This document shows positions 16,410 to 23,552 of a stretch of DNA of 64,000 nt, in pieces. The notes below the pieces were generated by a model. The model was given only the letters and a program-made list of their open reading frames with translations. It had not been told where the DNA came from and ran no database searches. The DNA is from Brevibacillus dissolubilis (lineage in GTDB: Bacteria > Bacillota > Bacilli > Brevibacillales > Brevibacillaceae). The position numbers and the translations under genes are program-made. Every line of letters starts with the position of its first letter. Position 1 is the stretch's first letter. The stretch covers positions 434,001 through 498,000 of the forward strand of contig NZ_VCNA01000002.1 in the NCBI RefSeq assembly GCF_006170445.1. The letters run 5' to 3'.

Positions 16410-16496
16410 TGGTGCGGCCGAAGGGACTTGAACCCCCACGGTGTTGCCACCACTAGTACCTGAAACTAGCGCGTCTGCCAATTCCGCCACGGCCGC
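16410..16496 (-). tRNA. tRNA-Leu (anticodon CAG)
   Basis: The - strand gives an 87-base cloverleaf. The acceptor arm is GCGGCCG/CGGCCGC with encoded CCA, the D-arm is GGCGGAATTGGCAGACGC, and the anticodon stem CTAGT/ACTAG encloses the loop TTCAGGT. A long class-II variable arm precedes GGTTCAAGTCC in the T-arm. The CAG anticodon and long variable arm identify it as tRNA-Leu. It stands alone, not in an rRNA operon. Confidence 0.95.
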
Positions 16497-16576
16497 ATGT
16501 TATGGTGTTGCTGACAATTGATATTATAGCAGATGAGATATGGATTAGGCAATAGGAAATTTTGTTTTCTCTGAAT

Positions 16577-16622
16577 AAAAAAACAGGCAAGCCGTATGAA
16601 GATGGAGCCTGCCTGTTTTTTC
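16577..16622 (-). terminator. Terminator of the SAM-riboswitch operon
   Basis: On the - strand AAAACAGGCAGGC and GCTTGCCTGTTTT form a stem followed by TTTTTT, 36 bases past the glutathione peroxidase stop. Confidence 0.85.
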
Positions 16623-16658
16623 GACCTGTTTGTCTTAACCTGTTGCGCTACCTACCAC

Positions 16659-17213
16659 TTACGGAGTAGCCAAAACCTCTTCAATATCCCGTTCCATATC
16701 AATCGGATCAGTGGTCGCTTCAAAACGCTTCACGACGTTCCCCTGACGGTCGATGAGGAATTTGGTAAAGTTCCATTTGATGGAGTCGCCAATCATGTAG
16801 TGTGGGAGCTGTTCGTCGATGATCGACTTCAGGATTTTTGCCACTGGGTGGAATGGGTTGAACCCTTCAAACGGCTTGGACGCTGCCAAGTACGTAAACA
16901 GCGGATGTGCTCCTTCATCACGTACATTTACTTTTTGGAACATCGGGAAGTTGACGCCGTACGTAAGTGTGCAGAAGGTGTGAACCTGCTCATTGGTTCC
17001 CGGTTCTTGTTCAGCAAACTGGTTGCACGGGAAGCCGAGGATTACGAAGTCCTGATCCTTGTATCGGTCGTACAGCTTTTGCAGATCTTCATATTGGAAC
17101 GTGAAGCCGCATCGGCTGGCTACGTTGACGATCAGGACGACCTTACCTTTGTACTCTTCTAATGATACTTCTTTTCCGTTCATCGCTTTGGCGGAGTAAT
17201 TATAAATAGTCAT
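16659..17213 (-). CDS. Glutathione-peroxidase-family thiol peroxidase
   Basis: A 184-residue cytosolic peroxidase. The peroxidatic cysteine is in NVASRCGFT (~residue 35), the active-site glutamine region in LGFPCNQFAEQEPG (~70) and the tryptophan in IKWNFTKFLID (~150). Bacterial members usually use thioredoxin rather than glutathione. The usual length is ~160; here ~20 extra residues (KPFEGFNPFHPVAKILKSII) sit before the tryptophan motif. AAGGAG precedes ATG 17213. It lies only 36 bases after the ABC permease gene with no terminator between and is followed by a clear one. It is therefore probably the last gene of the SAM-regulated transporter operon. Confidence 0.92.
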   Translation of the reverse strand: MTIYNYSAKAMNGKEVSLEEYKGKVVLIVNVASRCGFTFQYEDLQKLYDRYKDQDFVILGFPCNQFAEQEPGTNEQVHTFCTLTYGVNFPMFQKVNVRDEGAHPLFTYLAASKPFEGFNPFHPVAKILKSIIDEQLPHYMIGDSIKWNFTKFLIDRQGNVVKRFEATTDPIDMERDIEEVLATP

Positions 17214-17249
17214 TGGGTCATAGCTCCTTAGGGGGATTCTTACACGTAC

Positions 17250-18251
17250 CTACACTGCTTTTCTTCTCAACTGATAATACGTCACAGCCAACGCCGCCAT
17301 CAATACCGTTCCTTTGACGATATCATGCGCGTAGTACGGCACGTTGAGCATGGTCAGACCGTTGAGCAGTACGCCGATCAGCACAGCGCCGAGGAATGTC
17401 CCGATCACATTGGGCTTCCCTGCACCAAACACTGAGTACCCGACGAACGCCGCAGCGACGGCATCCATCAAGAGCGGCGCACCACCGTCTACCTGACCGG
17501 TACCAATCCGGGCTGCGAGCAGAATGCCTGCAAGACCGCAGAAAAGACCAGACAGCACGTAAGCAAGCGTACGGTAACGGTTCACCGGAATCCCGGACAG
17601 ACGCGCTGCCTCGGCGTTACCGCCTGTGATGTAGAGGATCCGGCCATGTCGTGTATAGTTGAGGAAAATATGCACGACGATTACCGCAACGACCATCAAA
17701 ATAACCGGAACCGGCACGGATGCGATCTGCCCCTGACCGAGCCAGACAAACCATTCGTTGAGTTTACCCGGAGCGGTGGAGCCGTCTTGCATCGCCATGT
17801 TCGGATAGATCGAGTAGCCGCTGGTATAGGTCAAGTGAATCCCCTTCACGATGTAGAGCGTCGCAAGGGTCGCGAGCAGGTCGGGAATGCGGATTTTGAC
17901 GATCATCAGCGCATTGAACAGACCGACCAAGAGACCTAGGATGACCGGGATGAGCAGGGTCAGCAGCAGGTTTTGCTGAAACCAGATCATCATCGAGGCG
18001 GACACCACGGTGGAGAGCGATACGGTGGAGCCGACCGACATGTCAAAGCCATTGACGATCAGAGAGAAGGTCACACCGATCGCGACCAGTGTCACGATGG
18101 AGATCGCACGAAGGATTTCGGTAAGATTGCTGTAGGTGAAAAAGTACTCATTGATGATGCTGAAAAAGAGGATAACGGCAGCGATCACCATAATCGTTGC
18201 ATATTTATAGAGAAAATCAAGAACCTGTTCTTTCGAGCTTTTGTTCGTCAT
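17250..18251 (-). CDS. Ribose/sugar-type ABC transporter permease
   Basis: A 333-residue membrane protein of the RbsC/BPD_transp_2 family with about eight to ten helices. Family marks are NGFDMSVGSTVSLSTVV (~70) and GGNAEAARLSGIPVNRYR (~205), the latter contacting the ATPase. ATG 18251 follows GGAGGTCAAGCGC; the upstream ATG would swallow that site. The gene overlaps the ATPase gene by 35 bases. It should form a homodimeric channel with the RbsA-like ATPase and the binding lipoprotein. The SAM-I riboswitch at the operon head points to a sulfur- or methyl-linked substrate rather than plain ribose; that is inference. Confidence 0.92.
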   Translation of the reverse strand: MTNKSSKEQVLDFLYKYATIMVIAAVILFFSIINEYFFTYSNLTEILRAISIVTLVAIGVTFSLIVNGFDMSVGSTVSLSTVVSASMMIWFQQNLLLTLLIPVILGLLVGLFNALMIVKIRIPDLLATLATLYIVKGIHLTYTSGYSIYPNMAMQDGSTAPGKLNEWFVWLGQGQIASVPVPVILMVVAVIVVHIFLNYTRHGRILYITGGNAEAARLSGIPVNRYRTLAYVLSGLFCGLAGILLAARIGTGQVDGGAPLLMDAVAAAFVGYSVFGAGKPNVIGTFLGAVLIGVLLNGLTMLNVPYYAHDIVKGTVLMAALAVTYYQLRRKAV

Positions 18252-19743
18252 GCGCTTGACCTCCACTTGCGTAATACATGATGAGTTCCTGAGTGGCCTC
18301 GGCGCGGCTTAGTTCTTTGACGATGCGTCCGTCGCACATCACCAGGATGCGGTCGGCAATGCCCAGCACCTCTTGGAACTCGCAGGAAAAATACAAAATG
18401 CCTTTTTGTTCTTCGGCCAGCTTGCCAATCAGCTTGTAGATGTCGCTTTTCGCACCGATATCGACGCCTTTGGTCGGCTCGTCGAACAGGAAAATGTCCG
18501 ATTCGGTGTTGAGCCACTTGCCGATGACCACCTTTTGCTGGTTGCCTCCGCTCAAGTGTCCGATGGATTGGGTCAGGTTGGCGGTCTTGACTCCGAGGCG
18601 CTGCACCAGATCTTGGGCGGCACTCTCTTCTACGCGTCTGCGGATGAAGCCGAAGTTAGTCCATTTGCGCAGCGTGGCGAGGGTCAGGTTGTTTTTGACT
18701 GATTCATCGACGACGATCCCCTCTTTGCGGCGCTCCTCTGGGACGAGTACGATGCCGTTGTCTACCACGTGCTTCGGTGATGCGAGATTCACCTTATTGC
18801 CACGCAGGGTGACTTTTCCGGCTTCGGCCGTGTCGGCACCAAATAACAGACGGGCTAACTCGGTCTTGCCCGCGCCGACCAGTCCGACAACTCCGACGAT
18901 TTCTCCTGCGCGTACGGTCAGATCAACACCGCGGACTTTGCGGCCACGGGTGAGGTCTTGTACCTCTAGGAGTGTATCGCCGATCGGTACATCAAGCTTC
19001 GGGAATTCCTCGGAAAAGGTCTTGCCCAGCATGTGCGTGATCACTTCATCGATGTTGGATTCGGCGGTCGTCATCGTCGCTACCTTTTGGCCGTCGCGCA
19101 TGACGGTGATGCGGTCACAGATCTGGAAAATCTCTGGGAGACGGTGCGAGATATAGATGATCCCCACACCCGCCTGCTTGAGATGGGCAATCCGTTCGAA
19201 CAGCAGGTCACACTCCGTGGTACTGAGTGGTGCGGTCGGCTCGTCAAAAATGATATATTTCGCGTCCTGGGCAATCGCTCGGGCGATCAGCACCAGCTGC
19301 TTTTCAGACAGGGTCAGCTCCTCTACCTTTTGGCGGACAGAGAGGGCGAACCCAAGCCGTTTGACGAGTTCTTCTGCTTCGGCATAGAGCTTCGACCAGT
19401 TGAGGAAGCCCTTGCCTTTGGTGACGTGACGCTCCATCAGGATGTTTTCGGCGACGCTCAGGTATGGGACGAGCGCGGTGTCCACTTCCTGGTACACACA
19501 TTGAATCCCGTGGGCTTTGGCGTCTTGTGGTGTTTGGATCGCGGCTTTCTGTCCGTCGATGATAATCTCGCCGCTGTCGCTCGTATAGGCGCCGGTCAGG
19601 ATCTTCATCAAGGTGCTTTTGCCCGCTCCATTCGCACCAAGCAGGGCGTGCACCTCCCCCGCTTTCACTTCCAAATCGACGGAACGGAGGGCGGGAACGC
19701 CGGAAAATTGTTTTTGAATCTGTCTCATCTGTAAGGTTGCCAA
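18217..19743 (-). CDS. RbsA-like ABC transporter ATPase with two nucleotide-binding domains
   Basis: A 508-residue cytosolic ATPase with tandem ABC domains, as in sugar importers of the Rbs/Mgl/Xyl type. Domain 1 has Walker A GANGAGKST (~35), signature LTLSEKQLV and Walker B IIFDEPTAPLS. Domain 2 has a degenerate Walker A GLVGAGKTEL (~285), signature LSGGNQQK and Walker B FLFDEPTKGVD. A degenerate second site is typical for the class. The start is TTG 19743, eight bases after GAGGAGG; the next ATG (19728) has no such spacing. It overlaps the permease gene and follows the binding-protein gene. Confidence 0.93.
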   Translation of the reverse strand: MATLQMRQIQKQFSGVPALRSVDLEVKAGEVHALLGANGAGKSTLMKILTGAYTSDSGEIIIDGQKAAIQTPQDAKAHGIQCVYQEVDTALVPYLSVAENILMERHVTKGKGFLNWSKLYAEAEELVKRLGFALSVRQKVEELTLSEKQLVLIARAIAQDAKYIIFDEPTAPLSTTECDLLFERIAHLKQAGVGIIYISHRLPEIFQICDRITVMRDGQKVATMTTAESNIDEVITHMLGKTFSEEFPKLDVPIGDTLLEVQDLTRGRKVRGVDLTVRAGEIVGVVGLVGAGKTELARLLFGADTAEAGKVTLRGNKVNLASPKHVVDNGIVLVPEERRKEGIVVDESVKNNLTLATLRKWTNFGFIRRRVEESAAQDLVQRLGVKTANLTQSIGHLSGGNQQKVVIGKWLNTESDIFLFDEPTKGVDIGAKSDIYKLIGKLAEEQKGILYFSCEFQEVLGIADRILVMCDGRIVKELSRAEATQELIMYYASGGQAHDEQKLERTGS

Positions 19744-19842
19744 GCTGCTTCCCTCCTCGTTTCCTCTTCTATACTCAATCTGCTCCACTTATCCTCTTGC
19801 TGTCTGTCTCTCTGCTCTACTCTTTGTTCTCTTGCTTGTTCC

Positions 19843-20919
19843 TTACTTCTTCGCTTCGGTTTCGGTCATCCATGGCTCCAGTGCCAGCTTGCTTTGGCCC
19901 CAGCCTTCGATGAATTTGGAGAGGTCAGTCATTTTCACTTGCTCTTTTGGCAGTGCTTCACGGGTAACGAGGATTGGGTCGAGTGCTACGTTGTCAGGAG
20001 TTTCCTCGCCTTTGAACTTTTTATAGAGGTAACGAACTTGCACGCGACCGATGTCAGATGGGTCTACCGCTGCGGATGCGATCCATGGAGAGTTCGGATC
20101 TTGGATCATTTGCAGGTCTTCGTCGGAGAGGTCGATCCCGTATACTTTGATCTCGTTGCGGCCTGCTTGCTGGATCGCGCGGGTTGCACCTTTTGCGAAC
20201 TCATCCCATGCGGCCCATACTGCGGTGATGTCGCCTTTGTTCGGATATTTTTTGAGGATCGCTTCCATCTGAGCTTGAGTGTCAAGCGCGGTGTTGGCTG
20301 TTGCAGAACCGAATGCCGCTACCTCTTTGATCTCTGGATATTTCGCTTGGAAAGCCTTGTACGATTCCTGACGGCGTTCCATCGGGGCAAAACCAGCTAC
20401 CCAGATTTTTACGATGTTCCCTTTGCCACCTGCGTCTGTCGCCAACTTCTCCAGTGTGGACTCGGCCATCTTCTGGTCGCCTTGCTCAAGGACGGTTACA
20501 CCAGGGATTTTGAGTGCTGCGTCAAAAGCAACCACCGGGATGTTTTGCGCCACTGCTTTTTGTACACCCTGTTGAAGCGCTTCTGCTGTACCATGGTCGA
20601 TGAGGATACCGTCGAAGTGTTGCACAACCGCTTGATCGAGGTTGGACGCCATTTTGGCAAGGTCGCTGTCAGAGTTGAAGACGACGACTTCACCGCCGAG
20701 CTTTTCAGCCTGTTCTTTGACACCTGCGACATATTGGGAGGAGAAGGTTCCGATGTTGAATTGCATAACGAGTGCGATGCGTTTTTTACCGAGTTCGCCA
20801 TTGGCATGGTTCGCATGGTCACCTGCGGCTGGCTGGCTTCCTGCACCGCAGCCTGTTGTGAGTAGTGCCAAGCTTGTGACAATTGAGAATAGTGCGGATG
20901 CTTTGAGACGTTTTTTCAT
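19843..20919 (-). CDS. Sugar-type ABC substrate-binding lipoprotein (RbsB/periplasmic-binding fold)
   Basis: A 358-residue lipoprotein. The signal peptide ends in LLTTGC (lipidated Cys24). A type-I periplasmic-binding fold follows, with IALVMQFNIGTFSSQYVAGVKEQAEKLG near the start and two lobes (ILIDHG, VVAFDAAL, VWAAWDEFAKGA, VYGIDLSDED). It captures the substrate outside the membrane for the ATPase and permease encoded downstream. Its mRNA leader carries a SAM-I riboswitch with a terminator. Candidate ligands are 5-methylthioribose or another methionine-salvage pentose or nucleoside; this rests only on regulation and family. A His-rich stretch GDHANHANGE follows the lipid anchor. Confidence 0.92.
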   Translation of the reverse strand: MKKRLKASALFSIVTSLALLTTGCGAGSQPAAGDHANHANGELGKKRIALVMQFNIGTFSSQYVAGVKEQAEKLGGEVVVFNSDSDLAKMASNLDQAVVQHFDGILIDHGTAEALQQGVQKAVAQNIPVVAFDAALKIPGVTVLEQGDQKMAESTLEKLATDAGGKGNIVKIWVAGFAPMERRQESYKAFQAKYPEIKEVAAFGSATANTALDTQAQMEAILKKYPNKGDITAVWAAWDEFAKGATRAIQQAGRNEIKVYGIDLSDEDLQMIQDPNSPWIASAAVDPSDIGRVQVRYLYKKFKGEETPDNVALDPILVTREALPKEQVKMTDLSKFIEGWGQSKLALEPWMTETEAKK

Positions 20920-20984
20920 GTGAGAATCCCCCTTGAATCTTTTTGCTTGTGATGTAGTTCATTGGTGTTGGTTTGTGAAAATCA

Positions 20985-21015
20985 GAAAAGCCTCTTTTCA
21001 CAATAGAAAAGAGGC
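20985..21015 (-). terminator. Riboswitch-controlled terminator
   Basis: On the - strand GCCTCTTTTC-TATTGT-GAAAAGAGGC is followed by TTTT. The 5' arm GCCTCTT can alternatively pair with AAGAGGC at the 3' edge of the aptamer P1 (21047-21041), which is the expected antiterminator. Confidence 0.85.
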
Positions 21016-21040
21016 ACGCAAACACATAGGTACGGGCAGC

Positions 21041-21159
21041 CTCTTATCTCTCAGGTAAAATACCTGCAGGAGTTAGCACCTTGACACGTACACCGCTGTG
21101 TACATCAGGTTGCCGGGCTTCATCGGGCCAGTCCCTCAGCCAGCTCTTGATAAGAAGAG
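21041..21159 (-). promoter_or_regulatory. SAM-I (S-box) riboswitch
   Basis: The - strand carries the S-box landmarks in order: P1 5' arm CTTATC, AAGAGCTGGCTGAGGGA, CTGGCCCGATGAAGCCCGGCAACC, AAGGTGCTAACTCC, then the P1 3' arm GAGATAAGAGG. The kink-turn and the SAM-binding core are therefore present. With SAM bound, P1 forms and the terminator downstream stops transcription of the ABC operon. With low SAM, the antiterminator forms. Confidence 0.95.
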
Positions 21160-21193
21160 TTGGTATTCAGTTGAATTACTTTCCTGATTCAGA

Positions 21194-21222
21194 ATATTAC
21201 AGCCCATTTGTTGGACTGTCAA
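21194..21222 (-). promoter_or_regulatory. SigA-type promoter of the S-box operon
   Basis: On the - strand a perfect TTGACA (21222-21217) is followed by 17 bases and TAATAT (21199-21194), ~35 bases upstream of the riboswitch. Confidence 0.75.
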
Positions 21223-21273
21223 TAGTTGAGCCACAAAAATAATTTTGATCAGAAAACGCCCAACGGTCAAAAC

Positions 21274-21993
21274 CTATTGTGGGTTGGTTGTCCAGATTCC
21301 TGCTGTCTTGACGAATACGCGCTCTGGAAGCTTCAGAGTAGCCAGTGCCAGCTCTGCTACGTCTTCTGGCTGCATCATCCGGTCTTCATCACCGATCGGC
21401 AGTCCTGCTTTGGAAGCCAGCTCGGTGTTGACCGTAGATGGTGCAAGGGTGAATACGCGGATATTGTTCTTGCGCACTTCCTGCATGAGCGCCTCGGTGA
21501 AGCCGTTTACCGCGAATTTGGACGCGCAGTAAGCAGAACCAGTAGCAAAACCACGGTCACCTGCGGAGGAAGACACATTGATAATATTACCGCTGTTGGC
21601 CGCGATCATGTCTGGCAGGACAGCATGGGTCACGTAGTAGGTACCAAACAGGTTGACTTGGATGATGCGCTCCCACTCTTGCGGGTCCATCTCGGTTACT
21701 TTGCCGAAGGTGGCGATGCCTGCGTTGTTGATCAGGATGTTCACCGGGCCAAGCTCGCCCTTAATCTTTGCGTAAGCCGCTTCTACCTGAGCGCGGTCGG
21801 AGACATCTGCGACAGCGACAGCGGTCTTGACATCGTATTGTTGGTTGAGTTCTTGTGCCAGTTGTTCCAGATCGGCAGCAGAACGGGCTACGAGGCCAAC
21901 TTGTACGCCTTCTTTCGCCAGAGCGTGTGCCATTGCGCGGCCGATACCCTTGCCTGCGCCAGTGATGAGTGCTGTTTTTCCAGTAAGATTCAT
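21274..21993 (-). CDS. Short-chain dehydrogenase/reductase (FabG-like)
   Basis: A 239-residue classical SDR. The NAD(P)-binding motif is TGAGKGIG (~11-18), the structural motif NNAG (~88-91), the catalytic serine lies in NVSSSAG (~138-144) and the catalytic pair is YCASK (~153-157). An arginine after the second beta strand (VARSAADL) favours NADPH. It has its own ribosome site (GGAGGGATAAG) and is not clearly in an operon. The substrate is unknown; annotation as 3-oxoacyl-ACP reductase would be over-precise. Confidence 0.9.
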   Translation of the reverse strand: MNLTGKTALITGAGKGIGRAMAHALAKEGVQVGLVARSAADLEQLAQELNQQYDVKTAVAVADVSDRAQVEAAYAKIKGELGPVNILINNAGIATFGKVTEMDPQEWERIIQVNLFGTYYVTHAVLPDMIAANSGNIINVSSSAGDRGFATGSAYCASKFAVNGFTEALMQEVRKNNIRVFTLAPSTVNTELASKAGLPIGDEDRMMQPEDVAELALATLKLPERVFVKTAGIWTTNPQ

Positions 21994-22030
21994 CTCTTAT
22001 CCCTCCTAGTTCTTTCCATAGGTACTATAG

Positions 22031-22110
22031 AAAAAATAGCGGGGGAAGTCAAATAAGTTCGGGCCCAAAAGTGTAGCGAGACGCAAAGAAGGAGCGGAGT
22101 TCCCCCCGCC
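22031..22110 (-). terminator. Possible long-loop terminator of the LivK-like gene
   Basis: On the - strand GCGGGGGGAA (from 22109) and TTCCCCCGC flank a ~50-base loop and are followed by TATTTTTTC. The loop is long, so this is tentative. Confidence 0.4.
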
Positions 22111-22124
22111 CCAAACTTGGCTGT

Positions 22125-23330
22125 CTATTCGATTTTACCCATGAAGTTGGTTTTGTCCTTGCCGTATTGGTAGATGTATACGTCAGCGAATTGGTTGTCG
22201 CCTTTTTCGTCAAAGGTAACTTTGGTGAACTGACCTTGGAAGTCCTTGGTCTTACGTACCGCTTCGGCTACTTGCTCGCGGGTTGGTTTTTTGCCTCCGT
22301 TTTCTTTGATCAGCTTCTCGATCGCTTCGAGGATGACGTTAGCGGAGTCGTAGGAGTATACGGAGTAGAGCTCAGGCTTTTTGCCCATCTCTTTTTCGTA
22401 TGAATCTGCCCACTTCTTACCGTCTTCCGTGGTGCGCACGTCACCTGCTGTAGAAGTGAAGTAGACGCCTTCTACCTTATCACCTGCCAATTTGTACATG
22501 TCGGAGGCGTCAAGACCGTCGCCGCCCATGATCACGCCTTTGAAGCCTTTTTCGCGGGCTTGTTTGACGAGGATACCGCCATCAGAGTAAATTGCGCCGA
22601 GGTAGATCATGTCAGGGTTGGCTGCAACAGCTTGGTTGAGCACCGCGCTAAAGTCTTTTTCGCCCTGGGTGATGCCCTCGTAGCCGAGTACTTCTACGCC
22701 GTCTTTTTCAAATTGCTTCTTCACTTCTTCCGCAAGACCTTGGCCGTATGCGGTTTTGTCGTGAATGAGGAATGCTTTTTTCACGCCGAGTGTATTTTTT
22801 GCATATGACGCCGCTTTAGGACCTTGGGAGTCGTCGCGCGCACAGATGCGGTTAACTACTTTTTTGCCTTCTTCGGTCAGCTTCACGCCTGTGTTGGATG
22901 GAGTGACCATGACGAGGCTTGCTTCTTCATATTTAACGGACGCCGGGATGGATACACCTGTGTTGAGATGGCCGACGACGCCGAGTACGTCTGGGTTGGA
23001 GAGCAGAAGCTCTGCGTTGGCTACGCCTTGTTTCGGGTCAGCCTGGTCGTCCTGTGGGCTGAGCTGGAGCTCAAAGCCGAGTGCTTTGAACGCTTCCTTT
23101 TTCTTATTGAGCGCGAATTCAACACCGGTCTTGAGAGAGTCACCGAAGTTGGACTGTGCGCCTGAGAGTGGGCTTTGGGTTGCGATGATGATTTTGCCGC
23201 CTTTAGCCCCAGCATCACCACCGCTGGATTCTGGTGTACCGCCAGTGGTTGCTGATTGTCCGCAACCTGCGAGGGCTGCACCTGCCACGAGGACTGCGCT
23301 GAGAGCTGTGAGAGTTGTACGCTTTTTCAT
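22125..23330 (-). CDS. Branched-chain-amino-acid-type ABC substrate-binding lipoprotein (orphan)
   Basis: A 401-residue lipoprotein. The signal peptide ends in GAALAGC (lipidated Cys23), followed by a Gly/Ser/Thr-rich linker and a LivJ/LivK-type two-lobe binding fold (IIIATQSPLSGAQSNFGDSLKTGVEFA, VVGHLNTGVSIPAS, KKAFLIHDKTAYGQGLAEEVKK). Relatives bind Leu, Ile, Val, amides or other amino acids. No permease or ATPase gene of the Liv type is adjacent, so the partner subunits must be elsewhere, or it may act as a sensor. It is monocistronic. Confidence 0.9.
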   Translation of the reverse strand: MKKRTTLTALSAVLVAGAALAGCGQSATTGGTPESSGGDAGAKGGKIIIATQSPLSGAQSNFGDSLKTGVEFALNKKKEAFKALGFELQLSPQDDQADPKQGVANAELLLSNPDVLGVVGHLNTGVSIPASVKYEEASLVMVTPSNTGVKLTEEGKKVVNRICARDDSQGPKAASYAKNTLGVKKAFLIHDKTAYGQGLAEEVKKQFEKDGVEVLGYEGITQGEKDFSAVLNQAVAANPDMIYLGAIYSDGGILVKQAREKGFKGVIMGGDGLDASDMYKLAGDKVEGVYFTSTAGDVRTTEDGKKWADSYEKEMGKKPELYSVYSYDSANVILEAIEKLIKENGGKKPTREQVAEAVRKTKDFQGQFTKVTFDEKGDNQFADVYIYQYGKDKTNFMGKIE

Positions 23331-23472
23331 AAATAAAAACCCCTTTCTCTTACTTTATCTGTGAATGAAAAAGTATCAGTTCTATTCCCTGTAAAGGATA
23401 TGAGGACTAACATGATCTTAATTGTAAAATAAATTAGAAAATTTTCAAGAAAAATTTTATTTAGAATATATG

Positions 23473-23510
23473 AAAAAATAAAAGAGGCGCTGCGAGAGCA
23501 CCTCTTTTTT
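23473..23510 (-). terminator. Rho-independent terminator of the OppA-like gene
   Basis: On the - strand AAAAAAGAGGTGCTCTCGCAGCGCCTCTTTT ends in ATTTTTTC. It lies ~45 bases past the stop codon. Confidence 0.75.
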
Positions 23511-23552
23511 CCATATAAATCTATCAAAGTGAACGTTACGTAAGCGAAATCC

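Noticed and set aside
16410-16496. Attachment site or island boundary at the tRNA-Leu gene
   Set aside because: No integrase, direct repeat of the tRNA 3' end or change in gene content is visible on either side.
19894-20865. 323-codon + strand frame over the sugar-binding lipoprotein gene
   Set aside because: Shadow of the lipoprotein gene on the other strand; no ribosome site and Cys/His-rich nonsense composition.
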